64,000 bases of DNA from Saprospiraceae bacterium (GTDB lineage: Bacteria; Bacteroidota; Bacteroidia; Chitinophagales; Saprospiraceae): NCBI GenBank assembly GCA_022841345.1, contig JALHRR010000026.1, positions 1 through 64,000 of the forward strand, in the 5' to 3' direction. Positions within the stretch are counted from its first letter, which is position 1. Every line of letters starts with the position of its first letter. A program made the translations under genes and the position numbers. The notes under the pieces are model-generated. The model worked only from the letters and a program-made list of their open reading frames with translations. It searched no databases and was not told the origin of the DNA. Positions 17,059-24,788 of this stretch are shown piece after piece.

Positions 17059-18284
17059 TCTGCTGTGGTTTGTGATCTGATTTCGGAAAATAATTGCAGG
17101 ATGGATTCTGCGGGGTCCTGTCCATGTTTGGATTTGAAATACTGCACAAATAATTCTTCCATTCCGAGCTGAAGGTCGATAGCATTTCGGGATTCCATAG
17201 TCTGATTGATTGTCCTTATTTCAGGGATCATGGTGATGATGCAATCGTGCGCCTGATTGAGTCGTTTGCGATCTTCAGAACTAATATAGGTATCTGAAAC
17301 GAGTGTCAGTTCCACCAATGCCTCTTGATTTTCCTGCAGCCAAAGAACTGCTTCATCCACAGAATGAGATTTTACTCTCAGCAATGGTCTGCCGGATTGC
17401 AGTTCTATTTTTTCCATTTCAGCGTTCAAGCCCGGCTCAATGTCAAGAATAACAACATACTTTGTCTGATTGGCTTCAGCAAAACTATAGCTTAGCGGAC
17501 TGCTGCTATACACCACAGGGCAAGGGTCGGTGTCTATCACCTGATACCGGTGAAGATGTCCGAGGGCAACGTATTGAATATTTTTTGGAAAATTATCTGA
17601 GAAAATAACCTGTGCGCCTCCGACATGAAGGATGGGTTTTTCATCGTCCGTTTCTTCAGGCAAGGGCTCGCCTCTCTTGCTGACAAAAAGATGTGCCATC
17701 AGGATATTCACCCCCTGATCATCGCAGAATTTTTCTGCCGTTTCTTTCCATGTTTCACTCAGCAAATCTCTCAATTCCTCTTCTTCGTTTTCCATTCCTA
17801 AAAATGCTTTCAATCTGTACTCATTTGCATAAGGCGTCAACATCAGGCGGAGTGGATAATCATATGCAGCCAGCTTCAATTCCAGAAATCCGGGAGCGGA
17901 GTTAGACACAATAACACTTTGCTCTCCTTCTTCAGCATCCGCAGGAATGCGTGTATTCGGAAAGCCTGATAAATAAATTCCGCAGGCTCTTGCAAGTGGA
18001 TCGGGGGCTTCGATTCTTTCAGGGGAATCATGGTTTCCTGCGATGGCAACTACTGCCCGGCGGCCATTGTCAGAAAGGCGTTTCAATGTTTTATAGAAGA
18101 GTTCCACTGCTTCAGTGGATGGATTGAAAACATCAAATAAGTCGCCGGCGATCAGGACTACATCTACATTCTTGTTCTCAGCGATATCACAGATTTCATT
18201 GAGTACCATTTTTTGTTCATCCAGGCGGGAGAAGCGCTCCAATCTTTTGCCCAGATGCCAGTCAGCTGTATGTAAAATTCTCAT
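17055..18284 (-). CDS. sbcD: SbcD exonuclease subunit (Mre11-type)
   Basis: The metallophosphoesterase partner of SbcC. 409 residues. Phosphodiesterase motifs appear in order: HTADWHLGK (about 4-12), AGDLFDVFNPS (about 45-55), AGNHDSPER (about 85) and ALGHLHR (about 240), which supply the two-metal-site Asp, His and Asn ligands. A capping domain and C-terminal SbcC-binding region follow. Both ends overlap neighbours by 4 bases (HD gene upstream, sbcC downstream), so the three genes form one translationally coupled operon. Confidence 0.95.
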   Translation of the reverse strand: MRILHTADWHLGKRLERFSRLDEQKMVLNEICDIAENKNVDVVLIAGDLFDVFNPSTEAVELFYKTLKRLSDNGRRAVVAIAGNHDSPERIEAPDPLARACGIYLSGFPNTRIPADAEEGEQSVIVSNSAPGFLELKLAAYDYPLRLMLTPYANEYRLKAFLGMENEEEELRDLLSETWKETAEKFCDDQGVNILMAHLFVSKRGEPLPEETDDEKPILHVGGAQVIFSDNFPKNIQYVALGHLHRYQVIDTDPCPVVYSSSPLSYSFAEANQTKYVVILDIEPGLNAEMEKIELQSGRPLLRVKSHSVDEAVLWLQENQEALVELTLVSDTYISSEDRKRLNQAHDCIITMIPEIRTINQTMESRNAIDLQLGMEELFVQYFKSKHGQDPAESILQLFSEIRSQTTAE

Positions 18285-19498
18285 AAAGTCTGATTCAGTT
18301 TTGGATAAAACAGAAAATGCTTCTCAACGACTCCGGGACGCACATTGATGTCCAGTAATTTTGAAATGGGGACTACAATTCCGGTTTTAAAAAGAATCTT
18401 GATCTCATCATAGTTCACATCATACGTGTGATTCCTTTCAATATCGTTTTTGAATAAGTATTCAAAATCTTCCTCATCAAACTGGAATTGCTGGATTAGT
18501 TGAGTCTTAATTTGTCCCAAATATTCTTCAGAAAAGGGATCATTTTGTAATTCTACCCGGAATAATTTGCGGAAAATAATGCCTTTGGCAAGGCTTTGCA
18601 GAATGCGATCCGGATAGTGAACAAATTGCTTCAATGCCATAAGAATATCCACATCGTCCAGTTCAAAATAGCAATTGAGCCAGTCCGTCTGAAGATTAGA
18701 ATTTTCGGTTACATGTCTTTTTAGGAAAAATTTAAGTTGGGATGAAACAGGTAAATCATGACCATTTTCGGTGAGGAAGCGGGCTCTTTTGAGGGTCTGA
18801 ATAAGCATATGTTCAGCTGAAAGCACTGCTTTGTGCAGATACACCTGCCAGTACATGATTCTTCTGGCCATCAGAAATTTTTCGATGGAGTAAATGCCTT
18901 TTTCTTCGACTACCAGCTGATCGTCTTTAACTGCCAGCATTTTGATAATACGATCATATCCGATTTTTCCTTCTGCTACTCCCGTGAAAAAGCTATCTCT
19001 ATTGAGATAATCCATGCGATCCATATCCAGCTGAGAGGAGACCAGATGATGCAGGAATGTTTTGTGATAATCATTCTTAAAGATCTGAATGGCAAGGCTG
19101 ATTTTACCATTCATTTCCCCATTAATGCGCTCCATTATCACCATGGAAAGTGTTTCATGATTTACATCCAGCAATGTATGTTCCAGCGCATGAGAAAAAG
19201 GTCCGTGACCTATATCATGTAAAAGAATTGCGACACAAACTGCTTCAGCTTCTTCCTCTGTAATTTCAGTACCTTTAGCCCTAAGCACGTCAATGGCTTG
19301 CTTCATAAGATGCATGGCACCCAAAGCATGATGGAATCTCGTATGTAAAGCACCGGGATAAACAAAGTCTGACAAACCTGTTTGTCGAATGCGCCGAAGC
19401 CGCTGAAAAGCGGGGTGTTCGATCAAATCGAAGATTATAGTGTATGGAATGGTAATAAACCCGTAAACCGGATCGTTTATGATTTTCTTCTTATTCAT
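18281..19498 (-). CDS. HD-domain phosphohydrolase (dNTPase-like)
   Basis: A 405-residue HD-superfamily protein. Metal ligands are visible in HTRFHHALG (about 52-60) and LLHDIGHGPFSHALEH (about 92-107), the H...HD...D pattern of the YdhJ/dGTP triphosphohydrolase-like group. The N-terminal KIINDPVYGFITIP is typical of this Bacteroidota family. It heads an operon with sbcD and sbcC (4-base overlap), which suggests a role in nucleotide-pool control during DNA repair, although the substrate is not proven. Transcription probably starts from the minus-strand box at 19582-19589. Confidence 0.85.
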   Translation of the reverse strand: MNKKKIINDPVYGFITIPYTIIFDLIEHPAFQRLRRIRQTGLSDFVYPGALHTRFHHALGAMHLMKQAIDVLRAKGTEITEEEAEAVCVAILLHDIGHGPFSHALEHTLLDVNHETLSMVIMERINGEMNGKISLAIQIFKNDYHKTFLHHLVSSQLDMDRMDYLNRDSFFTGVAEGKIGYDRIIKMLAVKDDQLVVEEKGIYSIEKFLMARRIMYWQVYLHKAVLSAEHMLIQTLKRARFLTENGHDLPVSSQLKFFLKRHVTENSNLQTDWLNCYFELDDVDILMALKQFVHYPDRILQSLAKGIIFRKLFRVELQNDPFSEEYLGQIKTQLIQQFQFDEEDFEYLFKNDIERNHTYDVNYDEIKILFKTGIVVPISKLLDINVRPGVVEKHFLFYPKLNQTL

Positions 19499-19581
19499 AT
19501 GATAAAATGTGTTGTCAGCATTAACTTACAACCTGAATTTGTTTTTCTTGTTAAATCTACAGAATGATCTAAGTTTCTACA

Positions 19582-19589
19582 CAAAGGTA
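19582..19589 (-). promoter_or_regulatory. -7 promoter box of the HD-sbcD-sbcC operon
   Basis: The minus-strand reading is TACCTTTG, matching TAnnTTTG, about 84 bases upstream of the HD gene start. A possible TTG (-33) reads from 19606-19608 on the minus strand, 16 bases away and slightly short of the usual spacing. Confidence 0.4.
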
Positions 19590-19630
19590 ATACAAACCCA
19601 ATCCTCAACCCCTTAAATACCCGAAAACAC

Positions 19631-21190
19631 ATGGATAAGATTAAGATTCTTTGGGCAGACGACGAAATCGATTTGCTAAAACCACAGCTATTGTTTCTAC
19701 AGAATAAAGGCTATGATGTAACCACTGTCTCTAATGGTTATGATGCCTTAGAGGAACTGGAAAAAGATGCTGAAATGGATGTTATCTTCCTGGATGAGTC
19801 CATGCCGGGAATGACAGGATTGGAAACATTGGCCAAAATAAAGGATAAAAACGGCTCCATTCCGGTAGTCATGATCACTAAAAACGAGGCAGAACATGTA
19901 ATGGAAGAGGCTATCGGCTCCCAGATTGCAGATTATCTGATCAAGCCTGTCAATCCCAACCAAATTCTGTTAACACTCAAAAGAATAATAGATAATAAAA
20001 GGCTTGTCCGTGAAAAAACTTCCTCTGATTATCAGGTGGATTTTCGTCAGATTTCAATGGATATCAATTCCGGTCCTGACTTTAAGGAATGGGCAGAGAT
20101 TTATAAAAAAATCATCAATTGGGAGTTGAAGCTGGATTCTTCTCAGACGACGCAGATGATGGAAATCATAGCCATGCAAAAGAGTGAAGCTAATAATGAA
20201 TTCAGCAAATTTATCGTCAAAAAATATCCGAAGTGGATCAAGAGTCCTGATGAAGATACTCCGATCATGTCCAATAATCTGATGAGAGCCAAGGTATTCC
20301 CGCACGTGCAGGAGACAGTACCGACAATTATGCTCTTGCTTGATAATTTTAGGTACGATCAGTGGAAAGTGATAGAGCCAATCATCACAGAGTTATTTAA
20401 GGTAGAAGAAGAAGACATTTTCTGCAGTATTTTGCCGACATCCACACAGTATAGCAGAAACTCCATTTTCTCCGGATTGATGCCGATTGATATCCAGAAA
20501 CGATTCCCCAAAATGTGGGTACAGGATCACGAAGAGGGCGGTAAGAATCAATTTGAAGCTGAGTTTCTCGACGATCAGATCAAGCGTACATTTCGCAAGC
20601 CTGTAAAGTCGGAATATATCAAAGTAACCAATGTCGCTGTTGCCAAACAGATTCAGGATAATGTGCTCAACTATCTCAACAATGACCTGACTGTGATCGT
20701 GTACAATTTCATCGATATGATGTCACATGCCCGCACTGAAATGGAAGTGTTGAAGGAATTGGCAAGTGATGAGACTGCCTACAGATCATTGACGAGATCC
20801 TGGTTTTTGCACAGTCCTATCTGGGCAGCTTTGCAGAAGGCAGCTGAGCAAAAAATCAAACTAATCGTCACGACAGATCATGGTACTATTCGCGTGAAAA
20901 CTCCTTCCAAAATGGTGGGAGACAGAGACACTACAACCAATCTCAGATATAAAGTAGGCCGCAACATTCAATACGATTCCAAGGATGTGCTTGAATTCCG
21001 GAATCCTGATGAAGCCGGACTGCCTAAACCGAATGTGAGTTCGACTTTCATATTTGCAAAAGAGGACATTTATTTCCTTTATCCCAACAATTACAACTAC
21101 TACAACAACTACTACCGCAATACTTTCCAGCATGGAGGTATTTCACTGGAGGAGATGATTTGTCCGGTGATTCGGTTGAGCAGCAGGTGA
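19631..21190 (+). CDS. porX: PorX-type response regulator with PglZ domain
   Basis: A 519-residue regulator of type IX secretion genes. The receiver domain (1-120) has the acidic pair ADDE (9-12), phosphoacceptor Asp in FLDESMPG (about D55), T in MITKNEAEH (about 83), and the conserved Lys in LIKPVNP. After a helical linker, an alkaline-phosphatase-like PglZ domain (about 200-515) contains LLLDNFRYDQWK, NFIDMMSHAR and VTTDHGTIRVK, with the metal-binding D, H and T residues in place. Domain order and length match PorX, which in Porphyromonas partners with PorY and SigP. It fits the T9SS cargo genes encoded 10-14 kb upstream. It is divergent from the HD operon. Confidence 0.9.
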   Translation: MDKIKILWADDEIDLLKPQLLFLQNKGYDVTTVSNGYDALEELEKDAEMDVIFLDESMPGMTGLETLAKIKDKNGSIPVVMITKNEAEHVMEEAIGSQIADYLIKPVNPNQILLTLKRIIDNKRLVREKTSSDYQVDFRQISMDINSGPDFKEWAEIYKKIINWELKLDSSQTTQMMEIIAMQKSEANNEFSKFIVKKYPKWIKSPDEDTPIMSNNLMRAKVFPHVQETVPTIMLLLDNFRYDQWKVIEPIITELFKVEEEDIFCSILPTSTQYSRNSIFSGLMPIDIQKRFPKMWVQDHEEGGKNQFEAEFLDDQIKRTFRKPVKSEYIKVTNVAVAKQIQDNVLNYLNNDLTVIVYNFIDMMSHARTEMEVLKELASDETAYRSLTRSWFLHSPIWAALQKAAEQKIKLIVTTDHGTIRVKTPSKMVGDRDTTTNLRYKVGRNIQYDSKDVLEFRNPDEAGLPKPNVSSTFIFAKEDIYFLYPNNYNYYNNYYRNTFQHGGISLEEMICPVIRLSSR

Positions 21191-21228
21191 TTACGTGGAG
21201 CAATTGAGGAGATGGGTGAACCGCCAGG

Positions 21229-21630
21229 GTTGAGGTAGGCTGCGCCGTTAGAATACGAGTAGAGATCGTGTGTGCCGCTGCACTTCGCTTGCGCCGTGTG
21301 CTGCAGCCGCTTGCTTCGCGCGTCTGCGGGATGTGGTTCGCTCAGCTCACGGGATGAATTGTGAGTGGAGGGTGTGGAACAGCCGGCTATTTGCTGTTCC
21401 ATAGTCCCCAACGCTTTGGGGAGGCTCTTAGCTGTTGGCAAACAGCCAGGATGACATAATCCAACATGTATTTGATCGCCGGCGGCGATCAAGGCTGTTA
21501 CACATCCCGTGAACGAAGTGAACCACATCCCGCGCGGCCGTAGGCCGCAAAGCAGCACACGAGCGAGGCACGGCCGACGCTCACACACCGTGCCAGGAGC
21601 TACCTACTACGCGCCCTAGCCGCGCTACAA
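21229..21630 (+). repeat. GC-rich long inverted-repeat element, copy 1
   Basis: A 402-base element between porX and metK that shares its plan and much of its sequence with 44666-45008. Left and right halves are imperfect inverted repeats: GCGGGATGTGGTTCGC...CACGGGATG on the left faces CATCCCGTG...GAACCACATCCCGC on the right, and CGTGTGCTGC pairs with GCAGCACACG. A perfect internal hairpin pairs TTGATCGCC (21472-21480) with GGCGATCAA (21484-21492). GC content is far above the surroundings. It also contains a TCCCCAACGCTTTGGGGA near-palindrome (21405-21422). Candidates: a MITE, a REP-like element or a structured RNA. Open frames across it are artefacts of its composition. Confidence 0.75.
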
Positions 21631-21687
21631 CTACTCATAGGTTGCATTTTTAAAGTTACAACTTCACATACTAATGACTTCTATACC

Positions 21688-21716
21688 TTGATTTGAATAT
21701 AAAAATCCTATTTTTG
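21688..21716 (+). promoter_or_regulatory. metK promoter
   Basis: TTG (21688-21690), 18 bases, then TATTTTTG (21709-21716), a good match to the Bacteroidota -33/-7 pair. Transcription would begin about 45 bases before the metK ATG. No SAM riboswitch was recognised in the short leader. Confidence 0.65.
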
Positions 21717-21766
21717 CCCCGCCTTATGATAACAGGGTATTTTTATCATCAAAGAGAATATTTATT

Positions 21767-23086
21767 ATGCCATATTTCTTTACCTCCGAATCCGTTTCTG
21801 AAGGACATCCGGATAAATTAGCAGATCAAATCTCCGATGCACTGGTAGATCATTTCCTGGCCTGGGATCCGGATTCCAAAGTAGCTTGTGAGACCTTAGT
21901 AACCACCGGTCAGGTAGTACTTGCTGGTGAAGTCAAAACAAAGACTTATCTGGATGTGCAAAATATTACAAGAGATGTGATAAAGAGAATCGGTTATACA
22001 CGCAGTGAGTATATGTTTGATGCTAATTCATGTGGAATACTTTCTGCCATTCATGAGCAATCACCGGATATCAACCGCGGCGTGGATAAGGATAAAAAAG
22101 AAGAGCAAGGCGCCGGTGATCAGGGGATGATGTTTGGTTACGCAACTAACGAAACCGAAAATTACATGCCGCTGGCACTGGAAATATCACACTTATTGTT
22201 GCGCGAATTGGCAAAAATCCGCAAGTCAACAGATCTGATGCCATACCTTAGACCTGATGCAAAATCTCAGGTGACCATCGAGTATGATGATAATGATAAA
22301 CCCATCAAAATAGATACCATTGTTCTTTCTACCCAGCACGATGAATTCATCATGCCTGATGGTAAAAAGAAATCTGATCAGGAAAAAGCTGATAAGGCAG
22401 TTCTGAAGAAAATTGCTGAAGACATGCGTGCTATTCTGATCCCCAGAGTGAAGGCGCAGCTTTCACCTGCTATCCAGGAGTTGTTTACTGACAAGATCAA
22501 ATATCATATCAACCCCACAGGAAAATTTGTGATAGGGGGACCTCACGGTGATACAGGATTGACAGGACGTAAAATCATCGTAGATACATACGGTGGTAAA
22601 GGTGCACACGGTGGAGGTGCTTTCTCCGGCAAGGATCCTTCCAAAGTGGATCGCAGTGCAGCTTATGCCATGCGTTATGTGGCAAAAAATATGGTTGCTG
22701 CAGGTATCAGCGAACAAGTTCTCGTACAAGTAGCTTATGCCATAGGTGTAGCAGAACCGGTAGGATTGTATGTTAATACTTATGGTACTTCCAAAGTGGT
22801 TAACAAAAAAGGCAATGTCATGTCTGACGGAGAAATTGCCAAAAAAATCAGCAAATACTTTGACCTCAGACCATCAGCTATTGAATCTAAGTTTCAACTG
22901 AGAAATCCTATATACTCAGAAACCGCAGCCTACGGACATATGGGTCCTAAACCCCGCACCGTAAATAAAGAATTTACCCGCCTCGACGAAAACGGCAAAC
23001 AAGTAAAGAAAAAGCTCAAAGTAGATTTATTCACCTGGGAAGCATTGGATGATGTGAAGGGCTTGAAGAAGGTGTTTGGGCTGTAG
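21767..23086 (+). CDS. metK: S-adenosylmethionine synthase
   Basis: Makes S-adenosylmethionine from methionine and ATP in the cytosol. 439 residues, slightly longer than the roughly 385-residue E. coli enzyme because of an insert around residues 160-215 that is common in Bacteroidota. Motifs: SEGHPDK near the N-terminus (His14), [12 protein letters not shown] (adenosine-binding), [20 protein letters not shown], and the P-loop [22 protein letters not shown]. All are intact. The start is fixed by [17 protein letters not shown]. It has its own promoter and ends in low-complexity DNA before two convergent lipoprotein genes. Confidence 0.97.
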   Translation: MPYFFTSESVSEGHPDKLADQISDALVDHFLAWDPDSKVACETLVTTGQVVLAGEVKTKTYLDVQNITRDVIKRIGYTRSEYMFDANSCGILSAIHEQSPDINRGVDKDKKEEQGAGDQGMMFGYATNETENYMPLALEISHLLLRELAKIRKSTDLMPYLRPDAKSQVTIEYDDNDKPIKIDTIVLSTQHDEFIMPDGKKKSDQEKADKAVLKKIAEDMRAILIPRVKAQLSPAIQELFTDKIKYHINPTGKFVIGGPHGDTGLTGRKIIVDTYGGKGAHGGGAFSGKDPSKVDRSAAYAMRYVAKNMVAAGISEQVLVQVAYAIGVAEPVGLYVNTYGTSKVVNKKGNVMSDGEIAKKISKYFDLRPSAIESKFQLRNPIYSETAAYGHMGPKPRTVNKEFTRLDENGKQVKKKLKVDLFTWEALDDVKGLKKVFGL

Positions 23087-23247
23087 AGATGAGGTATAAG
23101 AGATGAGAGATGAGATGAACAGCTGCTTCTGGCATCTGGCATCTGGTCGCAGATAGAGACCGAAGTATGAGTGTCTCTGCTTCTGGCTCATCAGTCGGGT
23201 TGGAGTGATGAGTGAACAGCCATAAGAAACAGCCTGCTAATTCTTTC
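23087..23247. repeat. Low-complexity convergent gap with AACAGCC motifs
   Basis: Purine-rich GAGATGA repeats right after metK are followed by CTGGCATCTGGCATCTGG and two AACAGCC motifs (23215-23221 and 23228-23234). The same purine-repeat-then-AACAGCC arrangement occurs beside other genes in the window. No terminator hairpin was found. Confidence 0.5.
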
Positions 23248-23853
23248 TCAAAAATTTACGGAAGCTGCTTCAAACCTGCCTGTCACATTTCCAGTTTCAT
23301 CCAATTTTTCGATGAGGATTAAGCCATTTTTTTCATCCCAGTATTCTTTTTTTCGGCCTATAAAATCATGCAAAACCAGAGTTGAAAAAATCCCAAGGGG
23401 AACATTTATTTCTTTACCAATTTCTCTGACGATAAAGTAATTTGAAACAACATCTGTGCATAGATATGTAATTAAGGTATCATTTAATATCGGGTCAAGC
23501 GGAACACGTATAAAATCAAAAAAGCTTGGTATCATCCCACCATACACACAACTTTGAGTAGCTTGTCCATTTAATCCATCTGATTTCCTAACTACACTAT
23601 AGTCATTACCAACATTTTTATTGGATGGTATAGCATTCCATTTTGGATATGAAAATTCCATCAAAAATTGAGCGGTCAGATCGTTTCTTCCTACATTCAG
23701 GATTAATGCAGATTCGACAAATTCAGTATCCGATTTATAGTTGTAGGTAATAGTGTGTCCTTTCTCCACCCAGGCAAAAGGCAATAATTCCGGATCCTCT
23801 TTTTTACAACTTACAAACGCAATAAAAATGAATAATACATATCGGAGTTTCAT
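23248..23853 (-). CDS. Hypothetical lipoprotein (paralogue 1)
   Basis: A 201-residue predicted lipoprotein. The signal peptide MKLRYVLFIFIAFVSC ends in a Cys at position 16, followed by KKEDPELLPFAWVEKGHTITYNY. It aligns with its neighbour at 23896-24498 through the shared blocks PFxWV..G..ITYNY, DYxVVRKxDGL, INVPLGxFST and KxEYWDxKNGLMxIE, so the two arose by tandem duplication. The mature part looks like a small beta-rich domain. No enzyme motif was recognised. The genes are 42 bases apart on one strand and are probably co-transcribed. Confidence 0.7.
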   Translation of the reverse strand: MKLRYVLFIFIAFVSCKKEDPELLPFAWVEKGHTITYNYKSDTEFVESALILNVGRNDLTAQFLMEFSYPKWNAIPSNKNVGNDYSVVRKSDGLNGQATQSCVYGGMIPSFFDFIRVPLDPILNDTLITYLCTDVVSNYFIVREIGKEINVPLGIFSTLVLHDFIGRKKEYWDEKNGLILIEKLDETGNVTGRFEAASVNF

Positions 23854-23895
23854 GACTTTCGCTTTTTAATTGTTTCCTGGTTTCTTTTTTTGGAC

Positions 23896-24498
23896 CTAAA
23901 AGTTGCGCGAAGCTGCTTCATATCGACTGGTAACAATTCCTGTTGAATCCAGCATTTCAATCATCATAAGACCATTTTTCTGATCCCAGTATTCTTTTCG
24001 CAAAAATACACTATCCTGTAGAACAGTGGTAGAAAATGTACCCAGTGGAACGTTTATTTCCTTTTTAGTTTCAATCAGAAAGTGACGATTGATAAGACTT
24101 TTTGCGCAATAATATTCCGGATATGTGTCTCCAACAAAAGTTATTGCCGGAGCACGCAAAGCATCTGAATTACCTGGAAAAATTGCTCCACCGAATCCAC
24201 AATTACTTGAAACCCGTTTATGTAATCCGTCAATTTTTCTCACAACATTATAGTCTTCCCCTGCACTTTTATAGGTTGAGGTACTATCCCAAATGGGATA
24301 TGTGTATCTCAGCCGAAGTTGTTCCGAACCATCCTTATATCCTACTGAAAGAATTAGCACATTGTCCTCAGAATTGTTTTGTGCAACATAGTTGTAGGTG
24401 ATTCTATTCCCAAATTTTACCCATTGAAAAGGTAAATCATCATCCTGTCTGCAACTAACAAAGAGGAGAATAATAAATACAGCATTCCTGATTTTCAT
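23896..24498 (-). CDS. Hypothetical lipoprotein (paralogue 2)
   Basis: A 200-residue predicted lipoprotein with signal peptide MKIRNAVFIILLFVSC (Cys16) and acidic RQDDDLPFQWV next to it. It is the upstream paralogue of the protein encoded at 23248-23853, sharing the order FGNRITYNY, YNVVRKIDGL, CGFGG, INVPLGTFST, and KEYWDQKNGLMMIEMLD. The start at 24498 is preferred to 24507 because the signal peptide then begins with MKIRN. Function unknown. Position between metK and an outer-membrane receptor offers no clear clue. Confidence 0.7.
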   Translation of the reverse strand: MKIRNAVFIILLFVSCRQDDDLPFQWVKFGNRITYNYVAQNNSEDNVLILSVGYKDGSEQLRLRYTYPIWDSTSTYKSAGEDYNVVRKIDGLHKRVSSNCGFGGAIFPGNSDALRAPAITFVGDTYPEYYCAKSLINRHFLIETKKEINVPLGTFSTTVLQDSVFLRKEYWDQKNGLMMIEMLDSTGIVTSRYEAASRNF

Positions 24499-24788
24499 AA
24501 CTTCCATTTTGAAATGTTCTTGAATGATTGGATTGCTTATTGGACTTTAATTTCGGCATCTCTTCTCTAAGGTACGCAAATATTTAAATTATCGGCTTGA
24601 AACCCTTTGATATACAGGCATATATCTTTTATTTCTGTTTGTAGCCAATTACAAGGATAGGCTGTCTTCCCGATAAATTCAGGCAGAAAGCACTCATCAT
24701 CCTCTGGCTGTATACTCTTTAACCTTTACACGCTAAACCGACTAAATGGCTGTTTATCTTATATCTCATAGTTTATCTCTCATATCTC

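Noticed and set aside
21112-21588. 158-codon open frame on the minus strand across the first inverted-repeat element
   Set aside because: It overlaps the end of porX, is rich in Arg, Cys and Pro as GC-rich repeats give in any frame, and has no recognisable domain.
21631-21766. SAM riboswitch upstream of metK
   Set aside because: The leader after the promoter is about 45 bases and shows no fitting stems.
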